Assembly: GCF_004661485.1 (NCBI RefSeq)
Contig: NZ_PQVH01000016.1
Coordinates: 28,421-92,420 of the forward strand
DNA from: Methylotenera oryzisoli
GTDB lineage: Bacteria > Pseudomonadota > Gammaproteobacteria > Burkholderiales > Methylophilaceae
DNA length: 64,000 nt
Reading direction: 5' to 3'
Numbering within the stretch: the first letter of the stretch is position 1; each line of letters opens with the position of its first letter. The notes beneath the pieces were generated by a model, which saw nothing but the letters and a program-made list of their open reading frames with translations, made no database searches and had not been told where the DNA came from. A program made the position numbers and the translations under genes. This document shows, piece after piece, positions 19,812 through 29,907 of the stretch.

Positions 19812-20363
19812 ATGAAGTTTCTGTTTGATTTGTTCCCCGTTATTTTGTTTTTTGTTGCTTTCAAATTTTTTGGTATTTTCACTGCAACCGCCGTGGCCAT
19901 CGTTGCCACAATCGCGCAGATTGTCTATGTCAAAATCAAACATGGCGTGGTCGAAAAAATGCTCTTACTCAGCGGTGTAATCATCACCGTGTTTGGCGGC
20001 GCCACTTTATTACTGAAAGACCCTACCTTTATACAATGGAAGCCCAGCATTTTATACTGGCTATTTGCAGCGGGCTTGCTGATTTCCCAGCTCTTTTTTA
20101 AGAAAAATCCGATGCGTAGCCTAATGGAAAAGCAGGTTAAATTGCCAGATAATGTTTGGTCAGCCCTTAACGTTGCCTGGGCCCTGCTGTTCACCGCACT
20201 AGGCTTTATCAACCTTTATGTGGCGTTTAACTACTCACAAGATACTTGGGTAAACTTCAAACTATTCGGCATTACCGGCATTATGTTTGGCTTTATTATT
20301 TTGCAAACCATGATGATCAGTAAGTACCTACCAAAAGAAGACGACAAAGGGGATGCACAATAA
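19812..20363 (+). CDS. yciB: inner membrane septation protein YciB
   Basis: A 183-residue integral membrane protein with five predicted spans. [19 protein letters not shown] is the family's typical beginning, and GLFISQLF-like and [20 protein letters not shown] segments follow. YciB (IspZ) affects cell envelope and septum formation in enterobacteria. Its biochemical role is uncertain. ATG at 19812 preferred over a GTG two codons earlier. Its stop overlaps the yciI start (TAATG), so the two are co-translated, as is usual for this pair. Confidence 0.92.
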   Translation: MKFLFDLFPVILFFVAFKFFGIFTATAVAIVATIAQIVYVKIKHGVVEKMLLLSGVIITVFGGATLLLKDPTFIQWKPSILYWLFAAGLLISQLFFKKNPMRSLMEKQVKLPDNVWSALNVAWALLFTALGFINLYVAFNYSQDTWVNFKLFGITGIMFGFIILQTMMISKYLPKEDDKGDAQ

Positions 20364-20662
20364 TGTGGTATGCAATCATGGCCGAAGATACGCCTAACAG
20401 CTTAGAAAAACGCTTGGCAACACGACCCGAGCACCTTAGCCGCCTGCAAGACTTGCAAAATGCAGGCCGTCTGCTACTTGCTGGCCCTTTTCCTAGCATA
20501 GACAGTACAGACCCTGGCCCAGCTGGATTCTCAGGTAGTTTAATTGTAGCCGAATTTGCAAGTCTGGAAGAAGCCACCACTTGGGCTAATCAAGACCCAT
20601 TCGTTACCGCTGGTGTTTATCATCAAGTCACAGTGAAACCTTTTAGAAAAACACTACCCTAA
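20363..20662 (+). CDS. yciI: YciI family protein
   Basis: A 99-residue YCII-domain protein with a ferredoxin-like dimeric fold, starting [38 protein letters not shown] contains the conserved histidine, and [19 protein letters not shown] is the conserved second half with the aspartate. The YciI active site resembles a small dehydratase or chlorite-type fold, but no reaction is established. Coupled to yciB; bolA follows 31 bp later. Confidence 0.93.
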   Translation: MWYAIMAEDTPNSLEKRLATRPEHLSRLQDLQNAGRLLLAGPFPSIDSTDPGPAGFSGSLIVAEFASLEEATTWANQDPFVTAGVYHQVTVKPFRKTLP

Positions 20663-20693
20663 GTATCACTTACTGAGCATTAATAATCTAAAA

Positions 20694-20948
20694 ATGATTG
20701 ATCTAATCAAAGCACGTTTACAGGCGTTAACCCCTACTGCGCTGGATTTAATAGACGAAAGCGCGCTACATGCCGGCCATCAGGGCAATGGCGGTGGTGG
20801 ACATTACAAGCTCAATATCACCAGCTCGCATTTTTGCGGCAAATCACAGATAATGCGTCATCGCCTTGTGTATCAGGCGCTGGCAGATTTAATACCGCAC
20901 AAGATTCACGCACTCAGCATTCATGCAATTGCAACAGATGAAGTTTAA
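20694..20948 (+). CDS. bolA: BolA family protein
   Basis: An 84-residue BolA-like protein. The conserved histidine and helix-turn signature are in GHYKLNITSSHFCGKSQIMR, followed by RLVYQALADLIPHKIHALSI. BolA proteins pair with monothiol glutaredoxins to bind an iron-sulfur cluster, and some also act as DNA-binding regulators. The size and the HALSI ending are typical. It is in the yciB-yciI group and precedes the parvulin gene. Confidence 0.9.
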   Translation: MIDLIKARLQALTPTALDLIDESALHAGHQGNGGGGHYKLNITSSHFCGKSQIMRHRLVYQALADLIPHKIHALSIHAIATDEV

Positions 20949-20999
20949 AATACGTCACAAATTTATTACCTAAATTTAATACTTAAGGATGTTTTACTA

Positions 21000-21788
21000 A
21001 TGAAATTAACACAAACATTAATTGCCGTTGCTATTTTATCGATGACTCCATCAGCATTTGCCGCTGATGCGCTAGCAACAGTGAATGGCAAGCCTGTTAA
21101 ACAATCACTCTATGATGTAATCGTCAAAGATGTGACTGCTAACGGCCAAAAAATCGACGCCAACACTAAAGCAGCAATTATTGATGAGCTTGTTAGCTCT
21201 GAGCTGGTATATCAAGAAGCGCAAAAGCTAGGCCTAGATAAACAACCTGACTTCCAAGCGCGCGAAGAGCTGGGTAGTCGCAAACTACTGACTAGCGTTT
21301 TCCTGCAAGACTATGTTAAAAAACATCCGGTTTCAGACGCAGATACAAAAGCGGCTTACGAGAAATACAAAACCGCATATGGTGATAAAGAATATAGCGC
21401 ACGTCATATTTTAGTTAAAACTGAAGCGGAAGCTAAAGACATCATTGCTCAACTAGGCAAAGGTGGCGATTTTGCAAAACTTGCCAAAGAAAAATCATTA
21501 GACCCTGGCTCTAAAGAAAAAGGTGGCGATTTAGGCTGGTTCTCACCAGCAACCATGGTAAAACCATTTAGCGATGTAGTAGCTAACTTACAAAAAGGCG
21601 CAACATCAAACAGCCCGGTGCAAACGCAATTTGGCTGGCATGTAATTAAGCTTGTAGACACACGTCCTGCGCAGCCACTGCCTTACGAGAAACTAAAAGA
21701 TGGCTTACAAAAAAATCTGCAACAACGTAACCTAGAAAAATTAATGAGCGACTTACGCGCTAAAGCAAAAATCGATATTAGCAAGTAA
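21000..21788 (+). CDS. periplasmic parvulin peptidyl-prolyl isomerase
   Basis: A 262-residue exported protein. The signal peptide ends SAFAA near residue 22. A SurA/PrsA-like N-terminal helical chaperone region follows, and the parvulin domain at about 125-225 carries YSARHILVKTEAEAKDII, KGGDLGWFSPATMVKPF and TQFGWHVIKLVDTR. It probably assists the folding of exported or outer membrane proteins. A single parvulin domain distinguishes it from SurA. A strong terminator follows. Confidence 0.92.
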   Translation: MKLTQTLIAVAILSMTPSAFAADALATVNGKPVKQSLYDVIVKDVTANGQKIDANTKAAIIDELVSSELVYQEAQKLGLDKQPDFQAREELGSRKLLTSVFLQDYVKKHPVSDADTKAAYEKYKTAYGDKEYSARHILVKTEAEAKDIIAQLGKGGDFAKLAKEKSLDPGSKEKGGDLGWFSPATMVKPFSDVVANLQKGATSNSPVQTQFGWHVIKLVDTRPAQPLPYEKLKDGLQKNLQQRNLEKLMSDLRAKAKIDISK

Positions 21789-21801
21789 TTACAAGGCTGT
21801 T

Positions 21802-21830
21802 AAAAAGGCTCCAGTGATGGAGCCTTTTTT
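21802..21830 (+). terminator. Rho-independent terminator after the parvulin gene
   Basis: AAAAAGGCTCCA pairs perfectly with TGGAGCCTTTTT around the tetraloop GTGA and ends in six T. It separates the yciB-parvulin group from feoAB. Confidence 0.95.
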
Positions 21831-21898
21831 ATCTGTACGACCTTTTTATGCTGCGCGTTATTTTTCGACGACTGCCTGCAATTTCTCTTAAATTATGC

Positions 21899-21917
21899 GA
21901 TAATAAGAATTGTTATC
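21899..21917 (+). promoter_or_regulatory. probable Fur box upstream of feoA
   Basis: GATAATAAGAATTGTTATC matches the 19-bp Fur consensus (GATAATGATAATCATTATC) at 15 of 19 positions and is itself close to an inverted repeat. It lies 9 bp before the feoA ATG and includes a possible -10 (GATAAT). Iron repression of feoAB by Fur is the expected outcome. Confidence 0.7.
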
Positions 21918-21926
21918 ATCTATAAA

Positions 21927-22172
21927 ATGCATCCTTCAATCTATATGCAATTTTTATCACAATTAAAAGCTGGTCAACGTGCGGTTATCTCAGCGATAGA
22001 AGCTGAAGACTCATTGTTTCATCGCCTCACGGCGCTGGGATTTCGCGTAGGCAAGCCTTTAAGCATTATGCGTCGTGCCAGCTTTAACGGTCCGATCCAT
22101 GTGCGCCTTGGCACAACAGATGTCATTCTGCGTGCCACTGAAGCTGACCGTATTCAAATCAACGCAATATAA
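21927..22172 (+). CDS. feoA: ferrous iron transport protein FeoA
   Basis: An 81-residue SH3-like small cytosolic partner of FeoB. LKAGQRAVISAIEAEDSLFHRL, then LTALGFRVGKPLSIMRRA and ILRATEADRIQI are the standard FeoA features. The start is either the ATG at 21927 or an in-frame ATG at 21945; neither has a strong ribosome-binding site. It lies just behind a Fur-box-like site and 10 bp before feoB. Confidence 0.92.
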   Translation: MHPSIYMQFLSQLKAGQRAVISAIEAEDSLFHRLTALGFRVGKPLSIMRRASFNGPIHVRLGTTDVILRATEADRIQINAI

Positions 22173-22182
22173 AGTTAAATAA

Positions 22183-23973
22183 ATGAAGCGTATTGCGTTA
22201 CTCGGTATGCCAAATACTGGAAAATCCACGCTATTCAATCGCATTAGCGGTGCTTCTGCGCGCGTGGGTAACTGGCCAGGCATTACAGTCGACTTACTAA
22301 GCGCCAAAATCTTGCTTGGCGGCAATATAGTAGAGCTGATTGATTTACCAGGTATTTATGACCTGCATGGCTTCTCCGAGGATGAACAAGTCGTTAGACA
22401 CTTCATCACCAGCAATCCAGTTAACTTACTGGTGGTACTACTCAATAGCACCCAAATTGACCGCCAGCTATCGCTACTGCTGCAAATTAAGAAATTGGGC
22501 TTTCCGATTGTGCTTGCGCTCAACATGGCTGATGAGGCAAAACGCGCAGGCATTACAATTGACGTAGATGGCTTAAGCCAAACCTTAGGTCTGCCAGTTA
22601 TTCAGATTAGTGCAAAATATGGCGACGGCTTACCAAAAGCGTTAGCTGCCGCCACCGCTATGATTAATCAGCAAGACACAACCACCAACCCGCAGAGCAT
22701 TGGCCTCATGCTAAAAGAAGAGCATGAGATTGAGGATGAAATGCATGAGCTGATTCAGCAGCATGTACAGATTCCAACTACGCTCACGGACGATGTGACA
22801 GACAAAATAGACAGAGTGTTATTGCACAAATGGCTGGGTTTACCGCTATTTTTTGCTGCGATGTTTCTACTGTTCCAATTTATCTTCGCAGTAGGTGCTC
22901 CAATACAGGATGGCTTGGCCTGGCTATTAGACCTATTGCGCACTGAGCTACTAAACCCGCTATTTACCAACGCTCCCACATGGTTAAGCGGCCTGATGCT
23001 GGATGGCATTTACAATGGCGTAGCCACGGTTGCCGCATTTGTGCCGATTATTATCTTATTCTTCTTAGTGATGTCCATGGTAGAAGACAGCGGCTATTTG
23101 TCACGCGCAGCGTTTCTCATGGATGCCATCATGGCAAAAATGGGCCTGGATGGGCGCAGCTTTGTCATGATGCTGATGGGCTTTGGCTGTAACGTGCCGG
23201 CGATTATGGGTACGCGCATCATGCGCTCACGTAGCATGCGCCTGCTCACCATGCTGGTGATACCGCTGTCATTGTGCTCTGCCAGAATGCAAGTGTTTAT
23301 CTTTATGATTGCAGCGCTGTTTAGCCCAAGCAAAGCACCGTTAATCTTGTTCTCGCTATACGTGATGAGTTTCTTCACTATGTTTTTAACCGCGCTTTTA
23401 TTTCAAAACCAATATAAAAATACTGAGCCCTTTATTTTAGAGCTGCCGCCTTACCGCTTCCCTACTCCGCGCCAGATTGTTTTGCGCGGCTGGCATGAAG
23501 TAAAGCACTTTTTAAACCGTGCAAGCAAATTTATCGTACTGGGTGTAGTGCTAGTATGGCTATTGACCAATTTCCCCAGCAATGTAGCGCCTGCAAGTAT
23601 CGACACCTACGCAGGCCAAATCGGCGTATTCTTTACGCCAATACTAGACCCGATCGGGATTAATCACGAGCTTGCGATTGCCTTAATTTTTGGCTTTGTT
23701 GCTAAAGAAATTGTGGTGGGTGCACTGGCGGTTATTTATGGCCTGCAAGGCGATGCGCTTATGGCACAAATGGCAACGCAAATCGACTGGGTACAGGCAT
23801 TAAGCTTTATGCTGTTTACCTTGATTTACACCCCTTGCCTATCTACGATTGCCACGATTAAAAATGAATCAAAAAGCACCGCATTTATGTGGCTATCGAT
23901 TGCCTGGTCTTTAGGTCTAGCATGGGTTGTTAGCTTTATCTTCTACCAAAGTGCTCGTCTACTCGGGTACTAG
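22183..23973 (+). CDS. feoB: ferrous iron transporter FeoB (short form)
   Basis: A 596-residue membrane Fe(II) transporter with an N-terminal G-protein domain. G1 is GMPNTGKST near residue 8, the switch region is RVGNWPGITVD, G3 is DLPGIYDL and G4 is ALNMAD. The membrane part has two Gate-like regions (SGYLSRAAFLMDAIM, GFGCNVPAIMGTR, FVAKEIVVGALAVIYG). It is shorter than the roughly 770-residue E. coli FeoB and ends directly after the last membrane segments, a form common in betaproteobacteria. No feoC is visible. Confidence 0.95.
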   Translation: MKRIALLGMPNTGKSTLFNRISGASARVGNWPGITVDLLSAKILLGGNIVELIDLPGIYDLHGFSEDEQVVRHFITSNPVNLLVVLLNSTQIDRQLSLLLQIKKLGFPIVLALNMADEAKRAGITIDVDGLSQTLGLPVIQISAKYGDGLPKALAAATAMINQQDTTTNPQSIGLMLKEEHEIEDEMHELIQQHVQIPTTLTDDVTDKIDRVLLHKWLGLPLFFAAMFLLFQFIFAVGAPIQDGLAWLLDLLRTELLNPLFTNAPTWLSGLMLDGIYNGVATVAAFVPIIILFFLVMSMVEDSGYLSRAAFLMDAIMAKMGLDGRSFVMMLMGFGCNVPAIMGTRIMRSRSMRLLTMLVIPLSLCSARMQVFIFMIAALFSPSKAPLILFSLYVMSFFTMFLTALLFQNQYKNTEPFILELPPYRFPTPRQIVLRGWHEVKHFLNRASKFIVLGVVLVWLLTNFPSNVAPASIDTYAGQIGVFFTPILDPIGINHELAIALIFGFVAKEIVVGALAVIYGLQGDALMAQMATQIDWVQALSFMLFTLIYTPCLSTIATIKNESKSTAFMWLSIAWSLGLAWVVSFIFYQSARLLGY

Positions 23974-24165
23974 TATCGGTTACGACTTAAGACTTAGGCT
24001 CAAGTTACAATGTTGACTTGGGTTTCAATCTGGGCTACTAACTGGCTGGACGCTCATTCAGTCATCTCATTGATTGCTGATTGAGAAACTCCCATCCCCA
24101 TAAAACTTAACTAGCCTTACAATGTGAGATTAGCTATTTAGCCTAACTTTCAGCAGCATTTAATC

Positions 24166-25419
24166 GTGACAAATTCATCTAACATTGTGAAATCGCCTAA
24201 AGTTGCCATCGTTGGTGGCGGCCCCGCAGGGCTCATGGCTGCAGAAACTTTAAGCCTAGCAGGCATCCACGTAGATTTATACGACGCGATGCCAAGCGTA
24301 GGCCGTAAATTTCTAATGGCAGGCAAAGGTGGCATGAACATCACCCATTCTGAAGCGCCAGCACCGTTTCTCGCGCGTTATGGCACACGCCAAACACAGA
24401 TTGCACCACTACTAGATACCATGGACCCACAAGCGCTGCGTAAATGGATACATGGGTTAGGCATTGATACTTTTGTCGGCTCTTCCGGGCGTGTATTTCC
24501 AACAGAGATGAAAGCAGCGCCGTTATTACGTGCCTGGTTACATCGCTTACGTGAAGCTGGCGTTAACTTTCATGTGCGTCACCGCTGGACAGGCTGGGAC
24601 AACGGCAAACCAGCGTTCAGCACACCTGATGGAGCCACTGCCTGTGAGGCGGATGCAGTGGTGTTTGCCTTAGGTGGTGGCAGCTGGGCCAAACTAGGGT
24701 CCGACGGCACATGGGTAAACCTGTTTAGCGATCATGGCATACCAGTATCTCCATTAAAGCCAGCCAATTGCGGCTTTAATACACACTGGAGCGAGCACTT
24801 CACCTCTCGCTTTGCTGGCTACCCGCTTAAGACAATTGCAATATCAATATTGGATGAACACAAACAAGCCCAGCGCAAACAAGGCGAATGCATGATTACG
24901 CAAAATGGGATAGAAGGCGGCTTAATTTATGCACTTTCTGCCAATATCCGCAACACGATAGACACCTGCGGTGAAGCCACCATATATTTAGATTTACTCC
25001 CTGACAAATCGCTAGCGCAGGTACTGGCTGACGTAAGCCACCCACGCGGCTCGCGCTCGCTATCGAGCCACCTCCAAAGTCGACTTGGCATCAAAGGCAT
25101 TAAAGCTGGCTTATTGCGAGAATTGGTATCCGCAGAAGACTATACGCAGCCAGTTAAGCTTAGCAACGCAATTAAAGCGTTGCCGCTCAAGCTGACCTCA
25201 ACACGCCCGATTGATGAGGCCATCAGCAGCGCAGGCGGGGTTAATTTTGAATGCTTAAATGAACACCTGATGATAAAGAACTTACCTGGCGTGTTCTGTG
25301 CAGGAGAAATGCTAGACTGGGAGGCTCCCACTGGTGGCTACCTGCTCACAGCTTGCTTTGCGTCTGGCCGTAGCGCCGGATTAGGGGTTATAGATTGGTT
25401 AAACACCAAAACGGGCTAA
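24166..25419 (+). CDS. HI0933/YhiN-family FAD-dependent flavoprotein
   Basis: A 417-residue protein starting at GTG. The FAD-binding Rossmann motif VAIVGGGPAGLMAAETL lies at about 13-29, followed by GRKFLMAGKGGMNITHSE, a hallmark of this family, and a C-terminal FAD-contact motif GVFCAGEMLDWEAPTGGYLL. AVVFALGGGSWAKLGSDG is also characteristic of the TIGR03862-type subgroup. The family is widespread but its substrate is not known to me. It is monocistronic, convergent with the small membrane protein gene downstream. Confidence 0.85.
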   Translation: MTNSSNIVKSPKVAIVGGGPAGLMAAETLSLAGIHVDLYDAMPSVGRKFLMAGKGGMNITHSEAPAPFLARYGTRQTQIAPLLDTMDPQALRKWIHGLGIDTFVGSSGRVFPTEMKAAPLLRAWLHRLREAGVNFHVRHRWTGWDNGKPAFSTPDGATACEADAVVFALGGGSWAKLGSDGTWVNLFSDHGIPVSPLKPANCGFNTHWSEHFTSRFAGYPLKTIAISILDEHKQAQRKQGECMITQNGIEGGLIYALSANIRNTIDTCGEATIYLDLLPDKSLAQVLADVSHPRGSRSLSSHLQSRLGIKGIKAGLLRELVSAEDYTQPVKLSNAIKALPLKLTSTRPIDEAISSAGGVNFECLNEHLMIKNLPGVFCAGEMLDWEAPTGGYLLTACFASGRSAGLGVIDWLNTKTG

Positions 25420-25451
25420 ATGCAATGTGACTGTTTAAAATGCAACGCGCA

Positions 25452-25796
25452 TCACGCCCTAAACATGAAATAAACGGCTCCCATCAAGCACAGCCCTGCC
25501 CATAGAAAATCCAGCTTCATTGGCTGTTGCATATAAAAAACCGCAAATGGGACAAATACCGCTAAGGTAATGACCTCTTGCAATATCTTCAGCTGCGCGA
25601 GCGACATCACGGTAAACCCAATGCGGTTTGCCGGCACCTGAAATAAATACTCAAAGAGCGCAACACCCCAGCTAAGCAGCGCGGCAATTATCCAAGGCTT
25701 GTTATTGAGATTTTTTAAATGGGCATACCACGCAAACGTCATAAATACGTTAGAAATGGTAAGTAACAGGATAGTTTTAAAAATGACGGGCATCAA
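25452..25796 (-). CDS. small DMT-type membrane protein (DUF486)
   Basis: A 114-residue protein with four hydrophobic segments. It starts MMPVIFKTILLLTISNVFMT, and FAWYAHLKNL and GVALFEYLFQVPANRIGF are characteristic of the DUF486 half-size drug/metabolite transporter-like family. Proteins of this kind probably dimerise in the inner membrane, with no known substrate. Convergent with the flavoprotein gene. Confidence 0.85.
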   Translation of the reverse strand: MMPVIFKTILLLTISNVFMTFAWYAHLKNLNNKPWIIAALLSWGVALFEYLFQVPANRIGFTVMSLAQLKILQEVITLAVFVPFAVFYMQQPMKLDFLWAGLCLMGAVYFMFRA

Positions 25797-25919
25797 CTAG
25801 ACGAGCTTAAGCGGAGCTACAATCATGAAACAACGATTACACCATGTGCCAGATTGCAGGGCAAGTGCAGCAATAAGAGCAAAGATACGCCCTTATGCGC
25901 CGCATTGCCCAGCTTAGCG

Positions 25920-26270
<351 letters not shown>

Positions 26271-26378
26271 CTAATAGTATTTAACTTTTATAATTGTATT
26301 GATGACAGCTTTGATGCATTTTCTTTAAATTCTGCAGTGACGCTTCCCAACATCAATCGATGCTGATTTCATATTAGC

Positions 26379-27998
26379 CTAGTTTAATCTAGTTTTCCAA
26401 TATTCGTTTAGCTTCGCAGTAATCGGGTAACGTCTGTCCTTACCAAACCCTTTGTCTGTGATACGCACCCCCACTGGCGACTGTCTGCGTTTATACTCAT
26501 TACGGTCAATCATGGCAATCACCCGATTGATATCTGCAATCGGGTAGCCTAGCGTAACAATATCCGCCCGAGATAAGTCATCTTCGACATAAGCTTCAAT
26601 AATGCCATCCAACACGTCGTAAGGCGGCAAGCTGTCCTGATCCACCTGATTAGCCCTCAGCTCTGCAGAAGGTGGCCGCGTGATGATACGCTCAGGAATC
26701 ACCCTAGAGAGCTGATTACGATAAGCACATAAGCGATAAACCAAGGTTTTAGGGACATCTTTCAATAAAGCAAAGCCGCCTGCCATGTCACCATAAAGCG
26801 TGCAATAACCCACAGCCATTTCGCTCTTATTACCGGTTGTCACCACGATGCTGCCAAATTTATTGGATATTGCCATCAAGAGCATACCGCGAATACGCGC
26901 CTGCAGATTCTCCTCTGTCGCGTCAAACGGCCTATCCCCAAACTGCGGAGATAATGCACTTAAATAACTGTCGTACAACGGCTTAATTGCAATCTCGCTG
27001 TACTCTACGCCAGCAAGGTCTGCCATTTCACGCGCATCATTCACGCTAATATCCGCAGTAAACTCCGATGGCATCATGACAGCATGCACTTTATCCGCGC
27101 CAATAGCATCCACCGCCAGTGCCAACGTGAGTGCAGAGTCCACACCACCAGACAGGCCAATGACCACACCGGGAAAACCATTTTTATTCACATAGTCAGC
27201 CAAGCCCAATTTTAATGCTTTATACACCGTTGCTTCAAGTGACTGGCTTTGTGTAATTTCCCCATAGATAGGCTGGGCTTGCTCAAACTCTACTAGTTCC
27301 AGCTGCGACTCAAATGCATCTAGCTCGGCAACCAACTCGCCTTGCGCATTTAATACGAAAGAAGCGCCATCGAATACCAATTCATCCTGACCACCAACCA
27401 TGTTGACATAAACCACTGGCAGGTTGTTTTCTAAAGCACGCTGTCTTAACACCTCAAATCGGGTGCTTTGTTTTTTCATATGGTAGGGTGAGCCATTCAT
27501 CGCAATTAATAGTTCAGCGCCTGCTACTTTTGCCAATAATGCCGGCTTTTGCTCCCAGACATCAGCGCAAATTAAAAGACCAACCTTAACACCACAATGA
27601 TTAAACACCAGCGCCTCAGAGCCCGGTGTGAAATAACGCTTTTCATCAAACACGCCATAATTTGGCAACGCTTGCTTATGATAAGTGGCGACAATGCTGC
27701 CACCTTCTAGGATTGAGGCCGCGTTAAAGCACTGATCGCCCTGTTGATGCGGATGCCCCACAATCACTGTAATATCTGGCAATTGCTTGGCAAGCGCAGC
27801 TAGTGCATCCTCACAAGCCAGCAGAAAATCTGGACGTAATAGTAAATCTTCAGGAGAGTAACCACATAAGGAAAGCTCGGGCGTTACCACTAAAGTTGCG
27901 CCCTGCTCTTTAGCCATAGCAGCATAAGAAACGATTTTTTTTGCATTGCCAGCTAAGTCTCCGACAATACAATTGATTTGCGCGATTGCAATTTTCAT
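26379..27998 (-). CDS. nadE: glutamine-dependent NAD+ synthetase
   Basis: A 539-residue two-domain enzyme making NAD from deamido-NAD with glutamine-derived ammonia. The N-terminal nitrilase-like glutaminase carries VVTPELSLCGYSPEDLL, the lysine in YHKQALPNYG and the nucleophilic cysteine in LICADVWE. The C-terminal synthetase carries the PP-loop VIGLSGGVDSALTLA, TTGNKSEMAVGY and RPPSAELR. It precedes glnB on the same strand. The glutaminase domain fits the gene's nitrogen-control neighbour. Confidence 0.96.
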   Translation of the reverse strand: MKIAIAQINCIVGDLAGNAKKIVSYAAMAKEQGATLVVTPELSLCGYSPEDLLLRPDFLLACEDALAALAKQLPDITVIVGHPHQQGDQCFNAASILEGGSIVATYHKQALPNYGVFDEKRYFTPGSEALVFNHCGVKVGLLICADVWEQKPALLAKVAGAELLIAMNGSPYHMKKQSTRFEVLRQRALENNLPVVYVNMVGGQDELVFDGASFVLNAQGELVAELDAFESQLELVEFEQAQPIYGEITQSQSLEATVYKALKLGLADYVNKNGFPGVVIGLSGGVDSALTLALAVDAIGADKVHAVMMPSEFTADISVNDAREMADLAGVEYSEIAIKPLYDSYLSALSPQFGDRPFDATEENLQARIRGMLLMAISNKFGSIVVTTGNKSEMAVGYCTLYGDMAGGFALLKDVPKTLVYRLCAYRNQLSRVIPERIITRPPSAELRANQVDQDSLPPYDVLDGIIEAYVEDDLSRADIVTLGYPIADINRVIAMIDRNEYKRRQSPVGVRITDKGFGKDRRYPITAKLNEYWKTRLN

Positions 27999-28043
27999 TG
28001 ATGAATGACTACTTTAATTTAGATAAAACAAATCGCCTAGGCA

Positions 28044-28997
28044 TCAATAGCTACCGCCAGCATCTTTAATCAATTTAACGATTTCAGTATGCTGCCCCTT
28101 GAGCGCATACACCAAAGCCGTTAATCCATACTGATCTTTAGCTTTCACTTTTGCATGGTGATCAAGTAGCAATTTCACCATTTCAGCATCACCATTATCA
28201 ACTGCGATATGTAGCAATGGTGTACCTTGTGAATCAAGGTTATTCACATTAGCGCCGGCCATCACCAACACTCGTACCACCTCAATTTTTGCTTTTTTTA
28301 CTGCCCAAGTCAGCGCAGTCCACTTGGTTGAGTCTTTCTGATTGATCTGCGCACCATGTTTAAGTAAAAAATCTACGACTGGCGCATGCCCTTCACGTGC
28401 AGCAATCATCATTGCTGTAATGCCAAAGCTATCCTGCATGCTGACATCGGCTTTGTTTTCCAGCAATACTCGCACTGTTTCAACATCACCGCTTTTAGCC
28501 GCGTGCATTAATACTGTTTTGCCATCGTCGCTTTTAATATTGACATCAGCACCGTACTTAACCAGCAAGGCTACGGTTGCAGAATATCCAGAAGAGGCAG
28601 CCAAGCCAAAAGCACTCCAGCCAGCACCATCTCTAGCGGCAGAATCTGCACCTAGCTCCAGTAGCTTTTTGACTGTAGCAACATGATTCTTTTTCGCCGC
28701 ATACATTAAAGCAGTCCAAGCATCGTTGTCCTTCGCATTAATATTGGCGCCTTTGGCAACAAGCGCAGCGACGACATCCGCGTTATCCTTACGCGCAGCA
28801 TACATCAACGCGGTAATACCCTCTTCATCTTTAATATTAGGATTAGCGCCACTCGCCAGCATGGCATTGACTGTGGCTACATCACCCTTTGAAGCTGCTG
28901 TCAGCAAATAGGCAATATCCTCTGCTGCATAAGCCAGCGGCGCTGCTAACAAACCTGTGAGCAATAGGGTAAATAAGCGTATAGCCAATGTTTGCAT
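28044..28997 (-). CDS. exported ankyrin-repeat protein
   Basis: A 317-residue protein from the ATG at 28997. A signal peptide (MQTLAIRLFTLLLTGLLAAP, ending AYA) is followed by about eight ankyrin repeats with the usual pattern, for example GANPNIKDEEGITALMYAARK, GANINAKDNDAWTALMYAAK and GADVNIKSDDGKTVLMHAAK-type units. It is expected to be periplasmic and to bind a protein partner. No enzymatic domain is seen. It lies between sucD and nadE on the same strand. A second exported ankyrin protein is encoded at 37555-38040. Confidence 0.88.
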   Translation of the reverse strand: MQTLAIRLFTLLLTGLLAAPLAYAAEDIAYLLTAASKGDVATVNAMLASGANPNIKDEEGITALMYAARKDNADVVAALVAKGANINAKDNDAWTALMYAAKKNHVATVKKLLELGADSAARDGAGWSAFGLAASSGYSATVALLVKYGADVNIKSDDGKTVLMHAAKSGDVETVRVLLENKADVSMQDSFGITAMMIAAREGHAPVVDFLLKHGAQINQKDSTKWTALTWAVKKAKIEVVRVLVMAGANVNNLDSQGTPLLHIAVDNGDAEMVKLLLDHHAKVKAKDQYGLTALVYALKGQHTEIVKLIKDAGGSY

Positions 28998-29025
28998 AGG
29001 TTTCACTAAGTAATCGCTCTCTAAA

Positions 29026-29907
29026 TCAAAGGTTTTTTTGACGCATCGCTGCCAGCACAGCCTCGCCCAAGCCTGCAGGTGAGCTTGCAACTACTGCACC
29101 TGCAATTTCCAAGGCACGAATCTTGTCTGCGGCTTTACCGCTACCGCCAGAAATAATCGCCCCCGCATGACCCATGCGTTTGCCCGCTGGCGCAGTTTGG
29201 CCTGCGATATACGCAGCTACTGGTTTACGCACATTGCTCTTAATAAACTCGGCCGCCGCCTCTTCATCTGAGCCACCGATTTCACCCACCATAATAATGG
29301 CTTCGGTTTCAGTGTCGGCTTCGAACATTTCTAAGCACTCAATAAAGTTAAGGCCTTTGATCGGGTCGCCACCAATACCGACACAAGTGCTTTGCCCTAA
29401 ATTCAATGCTGTGGTTTGATGCACCGCCTCATAAGTAAGCGTGCCTGAGCGCGACACCACGCCAACTTTGCCGCGCAAATGGATACTGCCTGGCATAATG
29501 CCGATTTTGCATTCATCCGGTGTAATCACGCCCGGGCAGTTTGGCCCGATTAAACGCGTGCCATTGGCTTTTAATGCGGCTTTAACGTTTAACATATCTA
29601 AAACAGGGATGCCTTCAGTAATACAAATGATCAGTTCAATGCCTGCATCACTAGCTTCTAAAATGGAGTCTGCTGCAAATGCAGGCGGCACATAAATCAC
29701 ACTGGCATTTGCGCCTGTAGTACGCACCGCATCACGCATGGTGTTAAATACTGGTAGGCCCAAATGTAACTGGCCGCCCTTACCCGGCGTAACGCCACCG
29801 ACCATTTGTGTGCCGTAAGCCAGCGCTTGCTCGGAGTGGAAAGTACCTTGTTTACCAGTAAACCCCTGGCATAGCACTTTGGTATTTTTATTCACTAAAA
29901 TACTCAT
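29026..29907 (-). CDS. sucD: succinyl-CoA synthetase alpha subunit
   Basis: A 293-residue alpha subunit that carries the CoA-binding Rossmann domain and the phosphohistidine. [16 protein letters not shown] is the CoA/phosphate segment, [20 protein letters not shown] and [11 protein letters not shown] are conserved, and the phosphohistidine is His247 in [13 protein letters not shown]. It interconverts succinyl-CoA with succinate and a nucleoside triphosphate. It overlaps sucC by 4 bp. The genes for 2-oxoglutarate dehydrogenase are not adjacent. Confidence 0.95.
   Translation of the reverse strand: MSILVNKNTKVLCQGFTGKQGTFHSEQALAYGTQMVGGVTPGKGGQLHLGLPVFNTMRDAVRTTGANASVIYVPPAFAADSILEASDAGIELIICITEGIPVLDMLNVKAALKANGTRLIGPNCPGVITPDECKIGIMPGSIHLRGKVGVVSRSGTLTYEAVHQTTALNLGQSTCVGIGGDPIKGLNFIECLEMFEADTETEAIIMVGEIGGSDEEAAAEFIKSNVRKPVAAYIAGQTAPAGKRMGHAGAIISGGSGKAADKIRALEIAGAVVASSPAGLGEAVLAAMRQKNL

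Noticed and set aside
23999..24022. possible hairpin after feoB
   Set aside because: Short stem with G-T wobble pairs and no clear T-run, not convincing.
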